A DNA stretch of 64,000 bases, taken from contig NZ_JAJOYX010000005.1 in assembly GCF_022565915.1 (NCBI RefSeq), positions 108,963 to 172,962 on the forward strand, written 5' to 3'. Every line of letters begins with the position of its first letter. Positions within the stretch are counted from its first letter, which is position 1. The position numbers and the translations under genes were made by a program. Below, piece by piece: positions 53,958-63,719 of this stretch. The notes below the pieces were generated by a model that was given only the letters and a program-made list of their open reading frames with translations, was not told the DNA's origin and did no database searches. The DNA is from Nesterenkonia sp. LB17. GTDB lineage: Bacteria > Actinomycetota > Actinomycetes > Actinomycetales > Micrococcaceae.

Positions 53958-54629
53958 GTGCCCAAGCTGAACCCCCAGAGCAACAAACCGGTCCTCGTCG
54001 TGGGACTGGGACGCTTCGGCATCGCGCTGAGCAACCAGCTGGTCAGCCAGAACAAAGAGGTTCTCGCGGTGGAGCAGAACCGCGGCCTGGTCCAGAAGTA
54101 CGCCGATATGCTCACCCATGTGGTGGAGGCCGACGCCACCGACATCGAGGCGCTGCGACAGGTCGGCGCCCAGGAGTTCGACGCCGCCGTCGTCGGAGTC
54201 GGCACCTCCATCGAGTCCTCCGTGCTGATCGCCGCGAACCTTGTTGACCTCGGGGTCCACCAGGTCTGGGCCAAGGCCATCAACCCGACCCACGGCAAGA
54301 TCCTGACCAGGATCGGGTGTCACCACGTGATCTACCCCGAGCACGACGCCGGCGTCCGGGCCGCGCATCTGGTCTCGGGTCAGATGCTGGACTTCATCAA
54401 GTTCGACGACGACTTCGCGATCGTGAAGATGCGCCCGCCGCGCGAGCTGCACGGCAAGACCATCGACCAGTGCCAGCCGCGCAGCCGGCACAAGGTCAAC
54501 GTGGTGGGCGTGAAATCGCCGGGCAAGGACTTCGTCTATGCCCAGCCAGACACCCTCGTCTCCGCCGGAGACACCATCATCGTCTCCGGGGACGTCTCCC
54601 AGCTGGAGTACTTCGCCGACCACGCCTGA
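53958..54629 (+). CDS. trkA: Trk/Ktr potassium system regulatory subunit (RCK domains)
   Basis: A 223-residue cytoplasmic protein. The RCK_N Rossmann domain has VLVVGLGRFGIALSNQLV, VEADATDIEALRQVG and VVGVGTSIESSV; the RCK_C domain follows from about residue 135. It gates TrkH in response to bound nucleotide. GTG 53958 follows AAAGGA. The 3' end is ten bases before acuC. Confidence 0.92.
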   Translation: MPKLNPQSNKPVLVVGLGRFGIALSNQLVSQNKEVLAVEQNRGLVQKYADMLTHVVEADATDIEALRQVGAQEFDAAVVGVGTSIESSVLIAANLVDLGVHQVWAKAINPTHGKILTRIGCHHVIYPEHDAGVRAAHLVSGQMLDFIKFDDDFAIVKMRPPRELHGKTIDQCQPRSRHKVNVVGVKSPGKDFVYAQPDTLVSAGDTIIVSGDVSQLEYFADHA

Positions 54630-54639
54630 GGAGGCCACC

Positions 54640-55824
54640 GTGGGAGAACTTCCCGCCGCCGTCGTCTGGGACGAGGCGCTGCTCGAATACCGCTTCAACT
54701 CCAACCACCCCATGGATCCCGTGCGGCTGGAGCTCACCGCGAAGCTCTGCGACGAGTTCGGACTGTTCAGCGGCTCACATGTGCGGCAGCTGAAGACCGG
54801 GATCGCCTCGGACACCGTGCTGGGCACGGTCCACTCCGCCGACTACATCACCGCTGTGAAGAACGCCGCCGAGCATGGACACGCCTCCGATGACCACGGG
54901 CTCGGCACCGAGGACACCCCGGTGTTCAGCGAGATCCACCTCGGCGCCGCCCGGATCGTCGACGGCACCCGCCAGTGCGCCCAGGCGCTGCTCGACGGCA
55001 CCGCGGTCCGGGCGCTGAACTTCTCCGGCGGGATGCACCATGCCGCGAGATCCCGCGCGGGCGGCTTCTGCGTCTACAACGACTCCGCGGTCGCCATCCA
55101 GCTGCTGCTGGATCAGGGCACCCGTCGAGTGGTCTACATCGACGTGGACGCCCACCACGGGGACGGCACCCAGGACATCTTCTACGACGACCCGCGGGTG
55201 ATGACCATCTCGATCCACCAGACCGGGGTCGCGCTCTACCCGGGCACCGGATTCCCCAACGAGGCCGGCGGTCCGGGGGCCGAGGGTTCTGCGGTGAACA
55301 TCGCGCTGCCCGAGACCACCGGCGACGCCGGCTGGCTGCGTGCCTTCCACGCCGTCATACCTCAGCTGGTGGCCGCCTTCGAACCCGAGGTCATCGTCTC
55401 CCAGCACGGCTGTGACTCGCACCGGGACGACCCGCTCTCGGACCTGCAGCTCAGCGTGGACGCGCAGCGGCAGAGTGCCCTGGACATCGCCCACCTCGCC
55501 GACGAGCACTGTGAAGGACGCTGGATCGCCACCGGGGGAGGCGGCTACGCGGTGCACACCGTGGTCCCGCGCAGCTGGACGCACCTGACCGGCGTCATCG
55601 TCGGAGCCCCGCTGTCGCTCAAGACCGAGGTGCCCCGCTCCTGGCGGGACCATGTGCGCGAGCGTTACCAGGTCTGCGCACCCGAGACCATGGGTGATGA
55701 CGCGGAGCTTTGGTGGCGCTCCTGGGAGCTCGGCTACGACCCTTCGGACGCAGTGGATCGCGCGGTGATGCAGACCCGCAAAGAGATCTTCCCGCTCTAC
55801 GGACTGGACCCCTGGTTCGACTGA
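54640..55824 (+). CDS. acuC: AcuC-like class I histone-deacetylase-family protein
   Basis: A 394-residue zinc deacylase. Zinc and catalytic residues are seen in NFSGGMHHAARSRAGGF, VVYIDVDAHHGDGTQDIF and SQHGCDSHRDDPLSDL, with GGGGYAVHTVVPRSW near the end. AcuC removes acetyl groups from protein lysines, notably from acetyl-CoA synthetase, which is also encoded in this window (acsA). GTG 54640 follows GGAGG at seven bases. Confidence 0.9.
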   Translation: MGELPAAVVWDEALLEYRFNSNHPMDPVRLELTAKLCDEFGLFSGSHVRQLKTGIASDTVLGTVHSADYITAVKNAAEHGHASDDHGLGTEDTPVFSEIHLGAARIVDGTRQCAQALLDGTAVRALNFSGGMHHAARSRAGGFCVYNDSAVAIQLLLDQGTRRVVYIDVDAHHGDGTQDIFYDDPRVMTISIHQTGVALYPGTGFPNEAGGPGAEGSAVNIALPETTGDAGWLRAFHAVIPQLVAAFEPEVIVSQHGCDSHRDDPLSDLQLSVDAQRQSALDIAHLADEHCEGRWIATGGGGYAVHTVVPRSWTHLTGVIVGAPLSLKTEVPRSWRDHVRERYQVCAPETMGDDAELWWRSWELGYDPSDAVDRAVMQTRKEIFPLYGLDPWFD

Positions 55825-55959
55825 GGTCTGGAGTGACTGGGACCCCGTGGTCCGATCGCAACCCGGAGGGGGCGTCGATTCTGTGCCAGCACTGCGTTGC
55901 GGCTACACTGTTCCGAGACCTTTTTCTCGTTGTTTACCTACAGACAAGGACTGCACCCC

Positions 55960-56058
55960 ATGGGCTCAGTGATCAAGAAGCGCCGCAAGCGCATGGCGAA
56001 GAAGAAGCACCGTAAACGTCTGCGGAAGACTCGTCATCAGCGCCGCAACAAGAAATAA
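55960..56058 (+). CDS. Ribosomal protein bS22 (AURKAIP1/COX24-domain, 32 residues)
   Basis: A tiny frame, MGSVIKKRRKRMAKKKHRKR followed by twelve more basic residues. This is the actinobacterial 32-residue small-subunit protein bS22 seen in mycobacterial ribosome structures. More than half of the residues are Lys or Arg. It stands alone, with a strong terminator right after it. Confidence 0.92.
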   Translation: MGSVIKKRRKRMAKKKHRKRLRKTRHQRRNKK

Positions 56059-56073
56059 GACTTCTTGGAAGCG

Positions 56074-56115
56074 CGAAGAAACCCCGGCAGCCAGCAGGCG
56101 GCCGGGGTTTCTTCG
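56074..56115 (+). terminator. Hairpin terminator after bS22
   Basis: Fifteen-base perfect arms (56074-56088, 56101-56115) with a 12-base loop and TTTC-containing distal arm, starting 15 bases after the bS22 stop. Confidence 0.85.
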
Positions 56116-56150
56116 TCCCACCAGGAAGTCCTGAGAGGAGAGGGGGGTTC

Positions 56151-56411
56151 GTGAGTCGATCAGTCGAGGTCGAGGTGCTCACCAAGCAGGGATGCCATCT
56201 GTGCGAGGACGCCGTGGCAGTCGCCCGCGAGGCTTGCGCGGAGTTCTCCGTGGAGCTCATCGAACGTGACATCACCACCGAGAAGGAGCTGCTCGCCAGC
56301 TTCGCCGAGGAGATCCCGGTGCTGCGCATCAACGGTCAGGTCAAGGACTTCTGGCGCATCGATCCGCAGCGCCTGCGCCGACTGCTGCGGGAAGCGACCG
56401 CAGAATCCTAG
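56151..56411 (+). CDS. Glutaredoxin-like thioredoxin-fold protein
   Basis: An 86-residue protein with the redox motif CHLC (LTKQGCHLCEDA) near the N-terminus and a cis-proline in EEIPVLRINGQ, the pattern of the short DUF836-type glutaredoxin-like family. It probably exchanges disulphides in the cytoplasm; partner unknown. GTG 56151 follows a strong purine-rich ribosome site. A terminator follows. Confidence 0.87.
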   Translation: MSRSVEVEVLTKQGCHLCEDAVAVAREACAEFSVELIERDITTEKELLASFAEEIPVLRINGQVKDFWRIDPQRLRRLLREATAES

Positions 56412-56449
56412 CGGGATTCCGCGCCCAGATCCGTGGAACGGGCCTGGAT

Positions 56450-56493
56450 GAACAGAGAGGGCCCGCTTCAGAAGAAGCGGGCCCTCTCTGTTC
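56450..56493. terminator. Bidirectional hairpin terminator
   Basis: Twenty-base perfect arms (56450-56469, 56474-56493) with a four-base loop, between the glutaredoxin-like gene and the convergent lipoprotein gene. Confidence 0.88.
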
Positions 56494-56543
56494 GGGAAGC
56501 TCCAGGGCTCGCGTCGGCCCGGGGCCGCGGCGGCAAGTGGTCT

Positions 56544-57104
56544 CTAGTGGCCGGCGTCGTCTTCGTCGTGGTGGGCCGCGCCGCTGCCCCAGGTGTCAGG
56601 ACCGTGCACGAGGTGCTCGGCCATGGACTCGTCGAAGCCGTCGGGGAGCAGGTGGCGGTACTCCGGCAGAACGCCGTCGAAGACCGAGGCGAGGATCTGC
56701 TTGGACTCGCCGTCGACGCTGACGGTGATCTCGTGCATCGCGCCGGGCTCGCCCTGGAAGGACTCCACGACGAGCTCCTCGTCGAGCTCCAGCGAGATCT
56801 TCTCCCCAGCCGGGACCGTGGTGGAGAAGGTCTCGCCGTCGGCGGTGACCTCCACCTCGGCGTCCTCGGTGCCGGTGTTGATGATCGAACCCATGGCCCG
56901 AGCGGGGTTGCCGGCCTCGTCGGTGATGAACGCCATGTGCCGGAACTTCACGTCCTCGACGTCGGCGCGGGTGCCGTCGGAGGCGGCGTACTGCTGTGTG
57001 GTGGCCTGGTAGTTGACGGCGCTGCAGCCGCTGGCGCCCAGAAGTGCGGCGGCGGCCACGGAGACCGCTGCCATGCGGCGGGTCTTATCAGCTGAGAACT
57101 TCAC
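56544..57104 (-). CDS. Predicted lipoprotein of unknown function with His-rich C-terminus
   Basis: A 186-residue exported protein. The signal peptide ends in the lipobox LLGASGC, giving a membrane-anchored protein. The mature part looks like a beta-sandwich (MGSIINTGTEDAEVEVT, STTVPAGEKISLEL). The C-terminus is rich in His, Asp and Glu (HLVHGPDTWG, HHDEDDAGH) and could bind metal. Relatives lie next to carD in Micrococcaceae. It starts with GTG at 57104 after GAGGAG. Divergent from carD across 270 bases. I do not recognise a function. Confidence 0.75.
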   Translation of the reverse strand: MKFSADKTRRMAAVSVAAAALLGASGCSAVNYQATTQQYAASDGTRADVEDVKFRHMAFITDEAGNPARAMGSIINTGTEDAEVEVTADGETFSTTVPAGEKISLELDEELVVESFQGEPGAMHEITVSVDGESKQILASVFDGVLPEYRHLLPDGFDESMAEHLVHGPDTWGSGAAHHDEDDAGH

Positions 57105-57374
57105 GTGGAGAGTCTCCTCACGGGCTTGGAGCGATACAGATCAGCTCCAGGGTACGCGGTCTTGGACCCCGGAGATTGGCGTGCGGCGCAGATGTCGTCC
57201 ACGTCAGCGGAGAATCCTCTGCCCACGTGATGGTCTGGTCTGGCCCAATTCTACAGGATGTCGAAATCATTCGGCGGCGAACCCTATGTGGTGACGCGGG
57301 AGGGAATCCGGAGCGACACGCGGAGCCAATTGTGACGCGTGATAAACTTGAGTCCGGGAAAGGGGAATCATTAC

Positions 57375-57893
57375 ATGAATTTTGAGGTCGGCGAGACGGT
57401 CGTATATCCGCACCACGGTGCGGCGACGATCGAAGAAGTGAAGACCCGCACCATTCGCGGCGAAGAGAAGATGTACCTGAAGCTCCGGGTGTCTCAGGGA
57501 GACCTGACCATCGAGGTGCCAGCAGACAACGTCGACCTGGTCGGCGTGCGTGATGTCGTCGGTGCGGAGGGCCTGGAGCATGTCTTCGACGTGCTCCGTG
57601 CCGAGTACACCGAAGAGCCCACCAACTGGTCACGCCGGTACAAGGCGAACCTTGAGAAGCTCGCCTCCGGCGACGTGAACAAGGTCGCCGAGGTCGTACG
57701 TGACCTGTGGCGGCGCGAGAACGACCGCGGTCTCTCCGCGGGCGAGAAGCGCATGCTCGCCAAGGCCCGGCAGATTCTGGTCTCGGAGCTGGCTCTTGCG
57801 AAGAAGCTCGACGAGGAAGAGGCTGCGAAGCTTCTCGACGAGATCCTCGATCAGGCCCCGACTCCGGCAGAGCCAGAGAAGGTCGCAGAGTAG
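57375..57893 (+). CDS. carD: CarD-family RNA polymerase-binding transcription regulator
   Basis: A 172-residue protein. The RNA-polymerase-interaction (Tudor-like) domain spans residues 1-60 ([20 protein letters not shown]), and the helical DNA-binding domain follows, with [26 protein letters not shown] and [18 protein letters not shown]. CarD stabilises open promoter complexes, especially at rRNA promoters; an rRNA operon lies at the right end of this window. ATG 57375 follows GAAAGGGG. The next gene starts three bases after its stop. Confidence 0.95.
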   Translation: MNFEVGETVVYPHHGAATIEEVKTRTIRGEEKMYLKLRVSQGDLTIEVPADNVDLVGVRDVVGAEGLEHVFDVLRAEYTEEPTNWSRRYKANLEKLASGDVNKVAEVVRDLWRRENDRGLSAGEKRMLAKARQILVSELALAKKLDEEEAAKLLDEILDQAPTPAEPEKVAE

Positions 57894-57895
57894 AG

Positions 57896-59302
57896 ATGAG
57901 CCAGGTGGGACCACAGGTCGCACCGGCAGCCACGGTCGCTCCCGCAGGAGCGCCATCGATGAGTCGCCCGGACGCCGGGACGGGGAAACCTGTCACAGCG
58001 CGCCGGGCGCTCATCGTTGTGGCCGCCGGCAGCGGAGAGCGGCTCGGACACGGAATACCCAAGGCCTGCGTGGATCTGGGTGGTCGACCGATCCTTGCCC
58101 AGGTGCTGCAGCGCCTCCACGGGCTGAGCAGCGGTGGGCTGACGCCGGGCCGGCTGAGCCACGGGTTGGACGCCGTGGTGCTGGTGCTTCCACCGGACCG
58201 GGCCAGCTATGACCAGCTGGCCGCAGTGGGCGAGCAGTTCAGCGCCGCTGCGGGAGTCCCGGTGTTCTCAACCCGCGGGGGAGGCAGCAGGTCCTCCTCG
58301 GTGCGCGCCGGGGTGAACCATCTGCTCAGCGCCGCGGCGGCGGACTGGGACCCCGCCACCACCACGGTGCTGATCCAGGACGCCGCCCGCGCCATGACCC
58401 CGGAGCAGGTCTACGCCCGGGTCTTCGCAGCGGTGGAGGCCGGCGCCGCCGCCGTCGTCCCTGCCCTGCCGGTGACCGACACCATCAAGCGCGTGCATCC
58501 GGAGCCGGCCGCGGACAGCGGCGCCGAACGGGTGGCCGAGACCGTGCCGCGGTCTTCGCTGCGCGCGGTGCAGACCCCGCAGGGCTTCACGCTCGCGCTG
58601 CTCCAGCAGGCTTTCGAGTTCATCGGAGATCTCCCCGACGCGGAGGCGGAGGGGCTGACCGATGAGGCCATGATCGCCGAAGCGATGGGCATCGCGGTCG
58701 CCGTCGTGCCTGGCTCGGAGAGCGCCCTGAAGATCACTACTCAAGCCGATCTCGCTGCGGCGCAGGCTCTGCTGGCGAGCATCCACGCCCCCGAGCAGAC
58801 GAAGCCTGTGCTGCCGCGGGTGGGAATCGGCCACGATGTCCACGCCTTCGCCCCCGCCGAGGAACCACGTGACCTCTGGCTGGCCGGACTGTTCTGGCCC
58901 GGCCAGCAGGGCCTGACCGGACACTCCGACGGCGACGCAGTGGCACACGCCTGCTGCGACGCGCTGTTCAGCGCCGCAGGGCTTGGAGATCTGGGGGTGC
59001 ACTTCGGCGCCGACACCATCGGCACGGCTCGACCTGAGCTCGAGGGAGCCTCCGGGGCACAGCTGCTGGCCGAGGCTGCGCGGATCCTGGCGGGGGAAGG
59101 CTTCGGGATCGGCTCCATCGCCGTGCAGTTCGTGGGCAAGCGACCCAAGTTCGGTCCACGCCGCGAGGAGGCCCAACAGGTGCTCAGCGCGGCAGCCGGA
59201 GCGCCGGTCGCGATCAGCGCCACGACCTCCGACGGACTGGGCTTCACCGGCCGCGGCGAAGGAATCCTGGCCACTGCCACCGCGGTGATCTACACGCTCT
59301 GA
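57896..59302 (+). CDS. ispDF: Bifunctional IspD-IspF enzyme of the MEP isoprenoid pathway
   Basis: A 468-residue fusion. Residues about 35-300 are IspD (MEP cytidylyltransferase): [32 protein letters not shown] and VQTPQGFTL. Residues about 305-468 are IspF (MECDP synthase): [38 protein letters not shown], and [17 protein letters not shown], with the metal-binding Asp and His residues present. IspD and IspF catalyse steps 3 and 5 of the pathway. Starts at 57896 or ATG 57959 are possible; the first lies right after carD. Confidence 0.95.
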   Translation: MSQVGPQVAPAATVAPAGAPSMSRPDAGTGKPVTARRALIVVAAGSGERLGHGIPKACVDLGGRPILAQVLQRLHGLSSGGLTPGRLSHGLDAVVLVLPPDRASYDQLAAVGEQFSAAAGVPVFSTRGGGSRSSSVRAGVNHLLSAAAADWDPATTTVLIQDAARAMTPEQVYARVFAAVEAGAAAVVPALPVTDTIKRVHPEPAADSGAERVAETVPRSSLRAVQTPQGFTLALLQQAFEFIGDLPDAEAEGLTDEAMIAEAMGIAVAVVPGSESALKITTQADLAAAQALLASIHAPEQTKPVLPRVGIGHDVHAFAPAEEPRDLWLAGLFWPGQQGLTGHSDGDAVAHACCDALFSAAGLGDLGVHFGADTIGTARPELEGASGAQLLAEAARILAGEGFGIGSIAVQFVGKRPKFGPRREEAQQVLSAAAGAPVAISATTSDGLGFTGRGEGILATATAVIYTL

Positions 59303-59315
59303 ACCGAGGACCGGA

Positions 59316-59321
59316 TAGGCT
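59316..59321 (+). promoter_or_regulatory. -10 box (TAGGCT) of a leaderless promoter for cysS
   Basis: TAGGCT is followed by six bases and the GTG at 59328. The surrounding GATAGGCTGA is identical to that before purDC. Confidence 0.55.
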
Positions 59322-59327
59322 GACCGC

Positions 59328-60818
59328 GTGGCACTGCGACTTTATGACACCAAGACGGCGACCGTGCGAGATTTCGAGCCCCTTGAGCCGGGCCGGGTGT
59401 CTCTGTACTACTGCGGCGCCACCGTGCAGGGGCGCCCCCATGTGGGCCATGTGCGATCGGCCGTGGCCTTCGACATCCTGATCCGCTGGCTCGAGCACAG
59501 CGGCCTCGACGTGCTCAGCGTCCGCAACGTCACCGACATCGACGACAAGATCCTGGAGAAGTCGACGCTCTCCTACCAGCCCGAGCACACTCCCAGCGCG
59601 GAGTACCCGGCGCAGGAGCCCTGGTTCGCCCTCGCCTACCGCTTCGAGCAGGCCTTCCATCAGGCCTATGACGCCCTCGGGGTGAAGCGCCCGCGCTACG
59701 AGCCGCGCGCCACCGGGCATATGACCGAGATGTTCGCGCTGATCCAACGACTCATCGACGCCGACCACGCCTACCCCGCCCAGGACGGCTCCGGCGACGT
59801 CTACTTCGACGTCCGCTCCTGGCCCCGGTACGGGGAACTCACCCACCAGCGGGCCGAAGACATGCAGGACGCCGCTGACGCAGACGCCCGCGGCAAACGC
59901 GACCCGCGCGACTTCGCGCTGTGGAAGGGCCACAAGGAGACCGACCCGGAGACCGCCCGCTGGAACGCCCCCTGGGGCGCCGGACGGCCGGGCTGGCACG
60001 TCGAGTGCTCGGCGATGGCCACCAAGTACCTGGGCAGCACCTTCGACATCCACGGAGGGGGGCTGGACCTTCGCTTCCCCCACCACGAGAACGAGCTGGC
60101 CCAGTCGGCCGCCGCCGGTGACGGCTTCGCGCGCTTCTGGCTGCACAACGGGATGGTCACCTACGCCGGGGAGAAGATGTCCAAATCCGTGGGCAACACC
60201 ATCGCCCCGGAGGAGATGCTCGCCGCAGCCAGACCCCGCGCTGTGCGCTACTTCCTGGGACAGGCGCACTACCGTTCCCAGCTGGACTACCGCCCGACCT
60301 CGTTGGACGAGGCGCAGGCCGCCGTCGAACGCATCGAGACCTTCCTGGCCCGCGCAGCCGAGAGCCTCTCCGGCCAGCAGCTGAGCGCCGACCATGGTGT
60401 TCCCGAGGCGTTCAGGGCGGCGATGAACGATGACCTCAACGTCCCGCAGGCGCTGGCGGTGCTGCATGAGACCGTGCGCGCGGGCAATATCGCGCTCGAC
60501 GCCGAAGACGCCGCGCTCCTCGCCCGCAGCGCCGGGGCCGTGACCACCATGGTGGCGGTGCTCGGTCTCAGCGATGTCCCCGAATCAGGAGACGCTGGCG
60601 GCTCCCACGCCGAGACCGCCCTGAGTGAGCTGATCGAAGCCCTGCTCCACGACCGCGTAGAGGCGAAGTCCGCCAAGGACTACGCCCGCGCCGATGCTGT
60701 CCGCGACCGGCTCAGCGCAGCCGGGATCGCACTGGAAGACTCCAAAGATGGAACTCGTTGGGCGCTTGCCCGGTCGAGTTCGACCACCAGCCCCGCCACC
60801 GGGGCCAGGAAAGGCTGA
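59328..60818 (+). CDS. cysS: Cysteinyl-tRNA synthetase
   Basis: A 496-residue class I synthetase. The zinc site begins with the cysteine in YYCGATVQG, and continues with [13 protein letters not shown] and HHENELAQS. The HIGH motif is HVGH ([14 protein letters not shown]) and the KMSKS motif is EKMSKSVGN. The GTG start has a TAGGCT box six bases upstream. It is followed by rlmB two bases after its stop, a common actinobacterial arrangement. Confidence 0.96.
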   Translation: MALRLYDTKTATVRDFEPLEPGRVSLYYCGATVQGRPHVGHVRSAVAFDILIRWLEHSGLDVLSVRNVTDIDDKILEKSTLSYQPEHTPSAEYPAQEPWFALAYRFEQAFHQAYDALGVKRPRYEPRATGHMTEMFALIQRLIDADHAYPAQDGSGDVYFDVRSWPRYGELTHQRAEDMQDAADADARGKRDPRDFALWKGHKETDPETARWNAPWGAGRPGWHVECSAMATKYLGSTFDIHGGGLDLRFPHHENELAQSAAAGDGFARFWLHNGMVTYAGEKMSKSVGNTIAPEEMLAAARPRAVRYFLGQAHYRSQLDYRPTSLDEAQAAVERIETFLARAAESLSGQQLSADHGVPEAFRAAMNDDLNVPQALAVLHETVRAGNIALDAEDAALLARSAGAVTTMVAVLGLSDVPESGDAGGSHAETALSELIEALLHDRVEAKSAKDYARADAVRDRLSAAGIALEDSKDGTRWALARSSSTTSPATGARKG

Positions 60819-60820
60819 AC

Positions 60821-61813
60821 ATGGCGAAAGACTCACGGCCGAAATCGGCCGCGATCCGCAGAGAGAAGAAGGGCCCCCAGACTGGTTCCGGGGGTCAGGG
60901 ACGACGCGCGCTGCGCGGCAAGGGACCGACGCCGAAGGCGGAGGACCGGGTCTATCACAAGGCACACCGGCAGAAGATGCTCGCCGATCGGGCTGCCACC
61001 AAGACCAGCAGCAGCCAGCCGCGCCAGCGCGGCTCCGGCTTCGGGGCCGAAGACATGGTCGCCGGACGGAACTCCGTGCTCGAGGCGCTGCGCGAACGAG
61101 TTCCCGCCAAAGAGCTGCACGTCGCCACCGATGTGGAATCCGACGGCCGCGTCCGCGAGGCGCTGCAGTTCGCCGCCGAAGCCGGCGTCCGGGTCCGGGA
61201 GGTCACCCGCCGGCACCTGGACAACTCCACCGGTGGCGCGGTCCACCAGGGGCTGGCCCTGCTGCTGGAGCCCTACGACTACGTCGACGTGCTGGACCTG
61301 GCAGAGAACGAGCTGGAGCGCGCGGCCAAGGGCCATATCCCGCACCAGCCGCTGTTCCTGGCCTGCGACTCGATCACCGATCCGCGCAACTTAGGCGCGA
61401 TGCTGCGTGCTGCCTCGGCCTTCGGCGCCCACGGCGTGCTGATCCCCGAACGGCGCAGCGCCGGCGTCACCGCCACCACGTGGAAGACCTCGGCCGGGGC
61501 CGCGGCGAGGATCCCGGTGGCACGGGCGAAGAACCTCACCCAGGCGCTCAAGGAGGCGAAGCAGCTGGGCTTCTTCGTGCTCGGACTCGACGGAGACGGA
61601 GACATCTCCCTGCAGAACATCGAACTCGCCCAGGAACCGGTGATCATCGTGGTCGGCTCCGAGGGCAAGGGGCTGTCCCGGCTGGTCCGGGAGACCTGCG
61701 ACCAGATCGTCTCGATCCCGATCACCTCCGCGACCGAATCCCTCAACGCCTCCATGGCCGTGGGCATCAGCCTCTACGAGATCGCGATGCGGCGCCAGGG
61801 GGCACGTCAGTAA
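60821..61813 (+). CDS. rlmB: 23S rRNA 2'-O-ribose methyltransferase RlmB-like (SpoU family)
   Basis: A 330-residue SPOUT methyltransferase. A basic, disordered N-terminus of about 85 residues precedes the substrate-binding domain (AGRNSVLEALRER) and the knotted catalytic domain with SITDPRNLGAMLRAASAFGA, IIVVGSEGKGL and IPITSATESLNASMAVGI. RlmB methylates G2251 of 23S rRNA; other SpoU targets cannot be excluded. ATG 60821 follows AGGAAAGG. Confidence 0.92.
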   Translation: MAKDSRPKSAAIRREKKGPQTGSGGQGRRALRGKGPTPKAEDRVYHKAHRQKMLADRAATKTSSSQPRQRGSGFGAEDMVAGRNSVLEALRERVPAKELHVATDVESDGRVREALQFAAEAGVRVREVTRRHLDNSTGGAVHQGLALLLEPYDYVDVLDLAENELERAAKGHIPHQPLFLACDSITDPRNLGAMLRAASAFGAHGVLIPERRSAGVTATTWKTSAGAAARIPVARAKNLTQALKEAKQLGFFVLGLDGDGDISLQNIELAQEPVIIVVGSEGKGLSRLVRETCDQIVSIPITSATESLNASMAVGISLYEIAMRRQGARQ

Positions 61814-63253
61814 ATGGTGAGCTTCCGAGGTGAGGAACAGTCAGGATTCCTGGATCTGGTCGGAACGTGGCTGTCCCAGCAGTCGTGGTTCCAGGCCGCA
61901 CCAGGTCGCCGTGTGATCACCCGTGTCGGTGGTCTGCGGCTGCCCGCCTCGCATGGCGACCCCGACCAGGGCCTGCACCTTGAACTGCACATCTTGACCG
62001 TCGACCATTCCGCCGGGCAGGCACGCGTGGCGGTGCCGATGGCGCTGCGCACCAGACCATCGGCGCTGGCCGGCAAGACCGCCTTCATCGGACGACTCGC
62101 CACCCCCGCAGGTGACCTCTGGGTCTACGACGGGGCCAGGGATCGGGCCTTCCTCGCCGCCTGGCACGAGATGGCCCGCCGCCAGCAGGGCAGCCGCAAC
62201 GGCCGTTCGCGAGGCGAGGCCTTCGCCGAGTTCGACGCCTGGCCAGCCTTCACTGCCAAGCTGCAGCGCACGCCGTTGGACGCGCCGACGCCTGCCGTGG
62301 TCCGCACCGCGGTCACCATCGAGGGTGAAGTCGGCGAGACAGGCAGGACTGTCGTGGACTTCATCCGCCGACCTGACCCGCAGCGCTCAGCACCGCTGGA
62401 CACGGTGCTTCGGATGACCAGGAGCGGCAGCCGCACCATGGCAGGGGTCCTGGGCGTGGTCACCGGAAGCTGGCCAGAGTCGAACCCGACCACCGGGGAG
62501 AACCGGTGGGTCACCGGGGATCTGGGTATCATCCGCGAAGCCTCAATCGCAGCCGCACCGGCCTCGGCGCTGGTCCGCACCGCCCTGCACGATGAATCAG
62601 ACTTCCTCACCGAGGCCACTCGGCTGGGTCGTAGTCTGGGTGACTTCCACGCTGATCTGGCCGGAAACTTCGGAGCATACCCGCAGACGTCCCTGCAGCT
62701 GGAGATCATGAATGGCCGTGCCGCCGACGCGCTGGACCAGGCGTGGGGGCAGGTGCGCGAAGACTTCGAGGAGTCCGAGGCGACGGACCTTGCCGAGGTT
62801 GTGGAGCTCCTGACCCGAGAGCTCCGAGATGCCGAGCAGGTGATGAGCCTGCAGAAGATCCACGGTGCTCTGGGCGTGGATCGAATCCGACAGGCAGACC
62901 ACGATGCAGGGTGGATCATCGACGAGGACGGCGGCATGGTCGATCACGCCCTGCCTCTGCGCGACGTGGTCTCCGTGCTCATCTCCTTGGCGGAGCTGGT
63001 GATGGAGACCTCTCAGGAGGATGCTCGCCCAGCGGCAGCCCCAGCCGACACAGCCAAGCTCGACCTTGGCCTCTGGTACGAACAAGTCACCGACGCAGTG
63101 CTGGAGGGGTACCGGAGCAGCGATGCACCACGTGCCGGAATCGACTCGGACGCCTTCCGCGCCGCGATGCTCACCGAAGCACTCGAGCTGTTCCACCGCT
63201 CGGCCGCCCGCTGGGTCTTCCAGCCATCCATGTTGCGGCCAAGCAGGACCTGA
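61814..63253 (+). CDS. Maltokinase-like protein with degenerate catalytic motifs
   Basis: A 479-residue protein starting immediately after the rlmB stop (TAAATG). The first ~110 residues look like the N-terminal cap of mycobacterial maltokinase, and the rest is like the aminoglycoside-phosphotransferase fold. The catalytic loop HGDLHLGQ of maltokinases is HGALGVDR here (H350, A352), so the catalytic aspartate is missing. The DFEGEP-type metal motif is replaced by W367-IIDEDGGM. It therefore probably does not phosphorylate maltose. Such proteins without the trehalose-to-glycogen genes nearby may be regulators or bind another ligand. Confidence 0.72.
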   Translation: MVSFRGEEQSGFLDLVGTWLSQQSWFQAAPGRRVITRVGGLRLPASHGDPDQGLHLELHILTVDHSAGQARVAVPMALRTRPSALAGKTAFIGRLATPAGDLWVYDGARDRAFLAAWHEMARRQQGSRNGRSRGEAFAEFDAWPAFTAKLQRTPLDAPTPAVVRTAVTIEGEVGETGRTVVDFIRRPDPQRSAPLDTVLRMTRSGSRTMAGVLGVVTGSWPESNPTTGENRWVTGDLGIIREASIAAAPASALVRTALHDESDFLTEATRLGRSLGDFHADLAGNFGAYPQTSLQLEIMNGRAADALDQAWGQVREDFEESEATDLAEVVELLTRELRDAEQVMSLQKIHGALGVDRIRQADHDAGWIIDEDGGMVDHALPLRDVVSVLISLAELVMETSQEDARPAAAPADTAKLDLGLWYEQVTDAVLEGYRSSDAPRAGIDSDAFRAAMLTEALELFHRSAARWVFQPSMLRPSRT

Positions 63254-63356
63254 GCCTGTGACCGCGCTGGTCCAACGGGGATGAGTCCGGGTTCGATGTG
63301 AAAACCGCCAGGTCACGGGGATCCAGGGGTGTGATGCAGGTCGCACTGGTTTTGGT

Positions 63357-63386
63357 TTGCGGACTCGGCGAGGCGTGTGTAAAGTT
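63357..63386 (+). promoter_or_regulatory. Candidate rRNA promoter (upstream-most)
   Basis: TTGCGG, 18 bases, TAAAGT. The -35 box is imperfect. Confidence 0.35.
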
Positions 63387-63593
63387 CTATCTCGTGCTCA
63401 AGGGGGCACGGCGGGAAGCTGAGGCGGACCGCGAAGATCCCCGGATTTGATAACCACATAGCTTCTCCCCACACAGGATCTGTTCCTTGTTGCGGTGCGC
63501 TGGCCCTCTGGGCTGGTCATCGGCTCAAGCGAGGTGTTCCCGGGGGGTTCGAGACCACGGTTTGTGTGGTGTTCATGCAGAGTTGACCTCGAG

Positions 63594-63623
63594 TTGACGA
63601 AGGCGAACACCGCGACGTAGAGT
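63594..63623 (+). promoter_or_regulatory. Candidate rRNA promoter
   Basis: TTGACG, 18 bases, TAGAGT. Both hexamers are good matches for a housekeeping sigma factor. Confidence 0.6.
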
Positions 63624-63719
63624 TGAGAACCGCGCAGACGACGAGTTCGAGTCGTTCGCAGCGAGTATTCGCTGGGAATGATTCATTCGAAGTCGGGTCA
63701 GGACGGCGGAAACGCTGAA

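Noticed and set aside
63296..63320. Second Crp-type operator upstream of the rRNA promoters
   Set aside because: TGTGA and TCAC half-sites are present but 11 bases apart rather than six.
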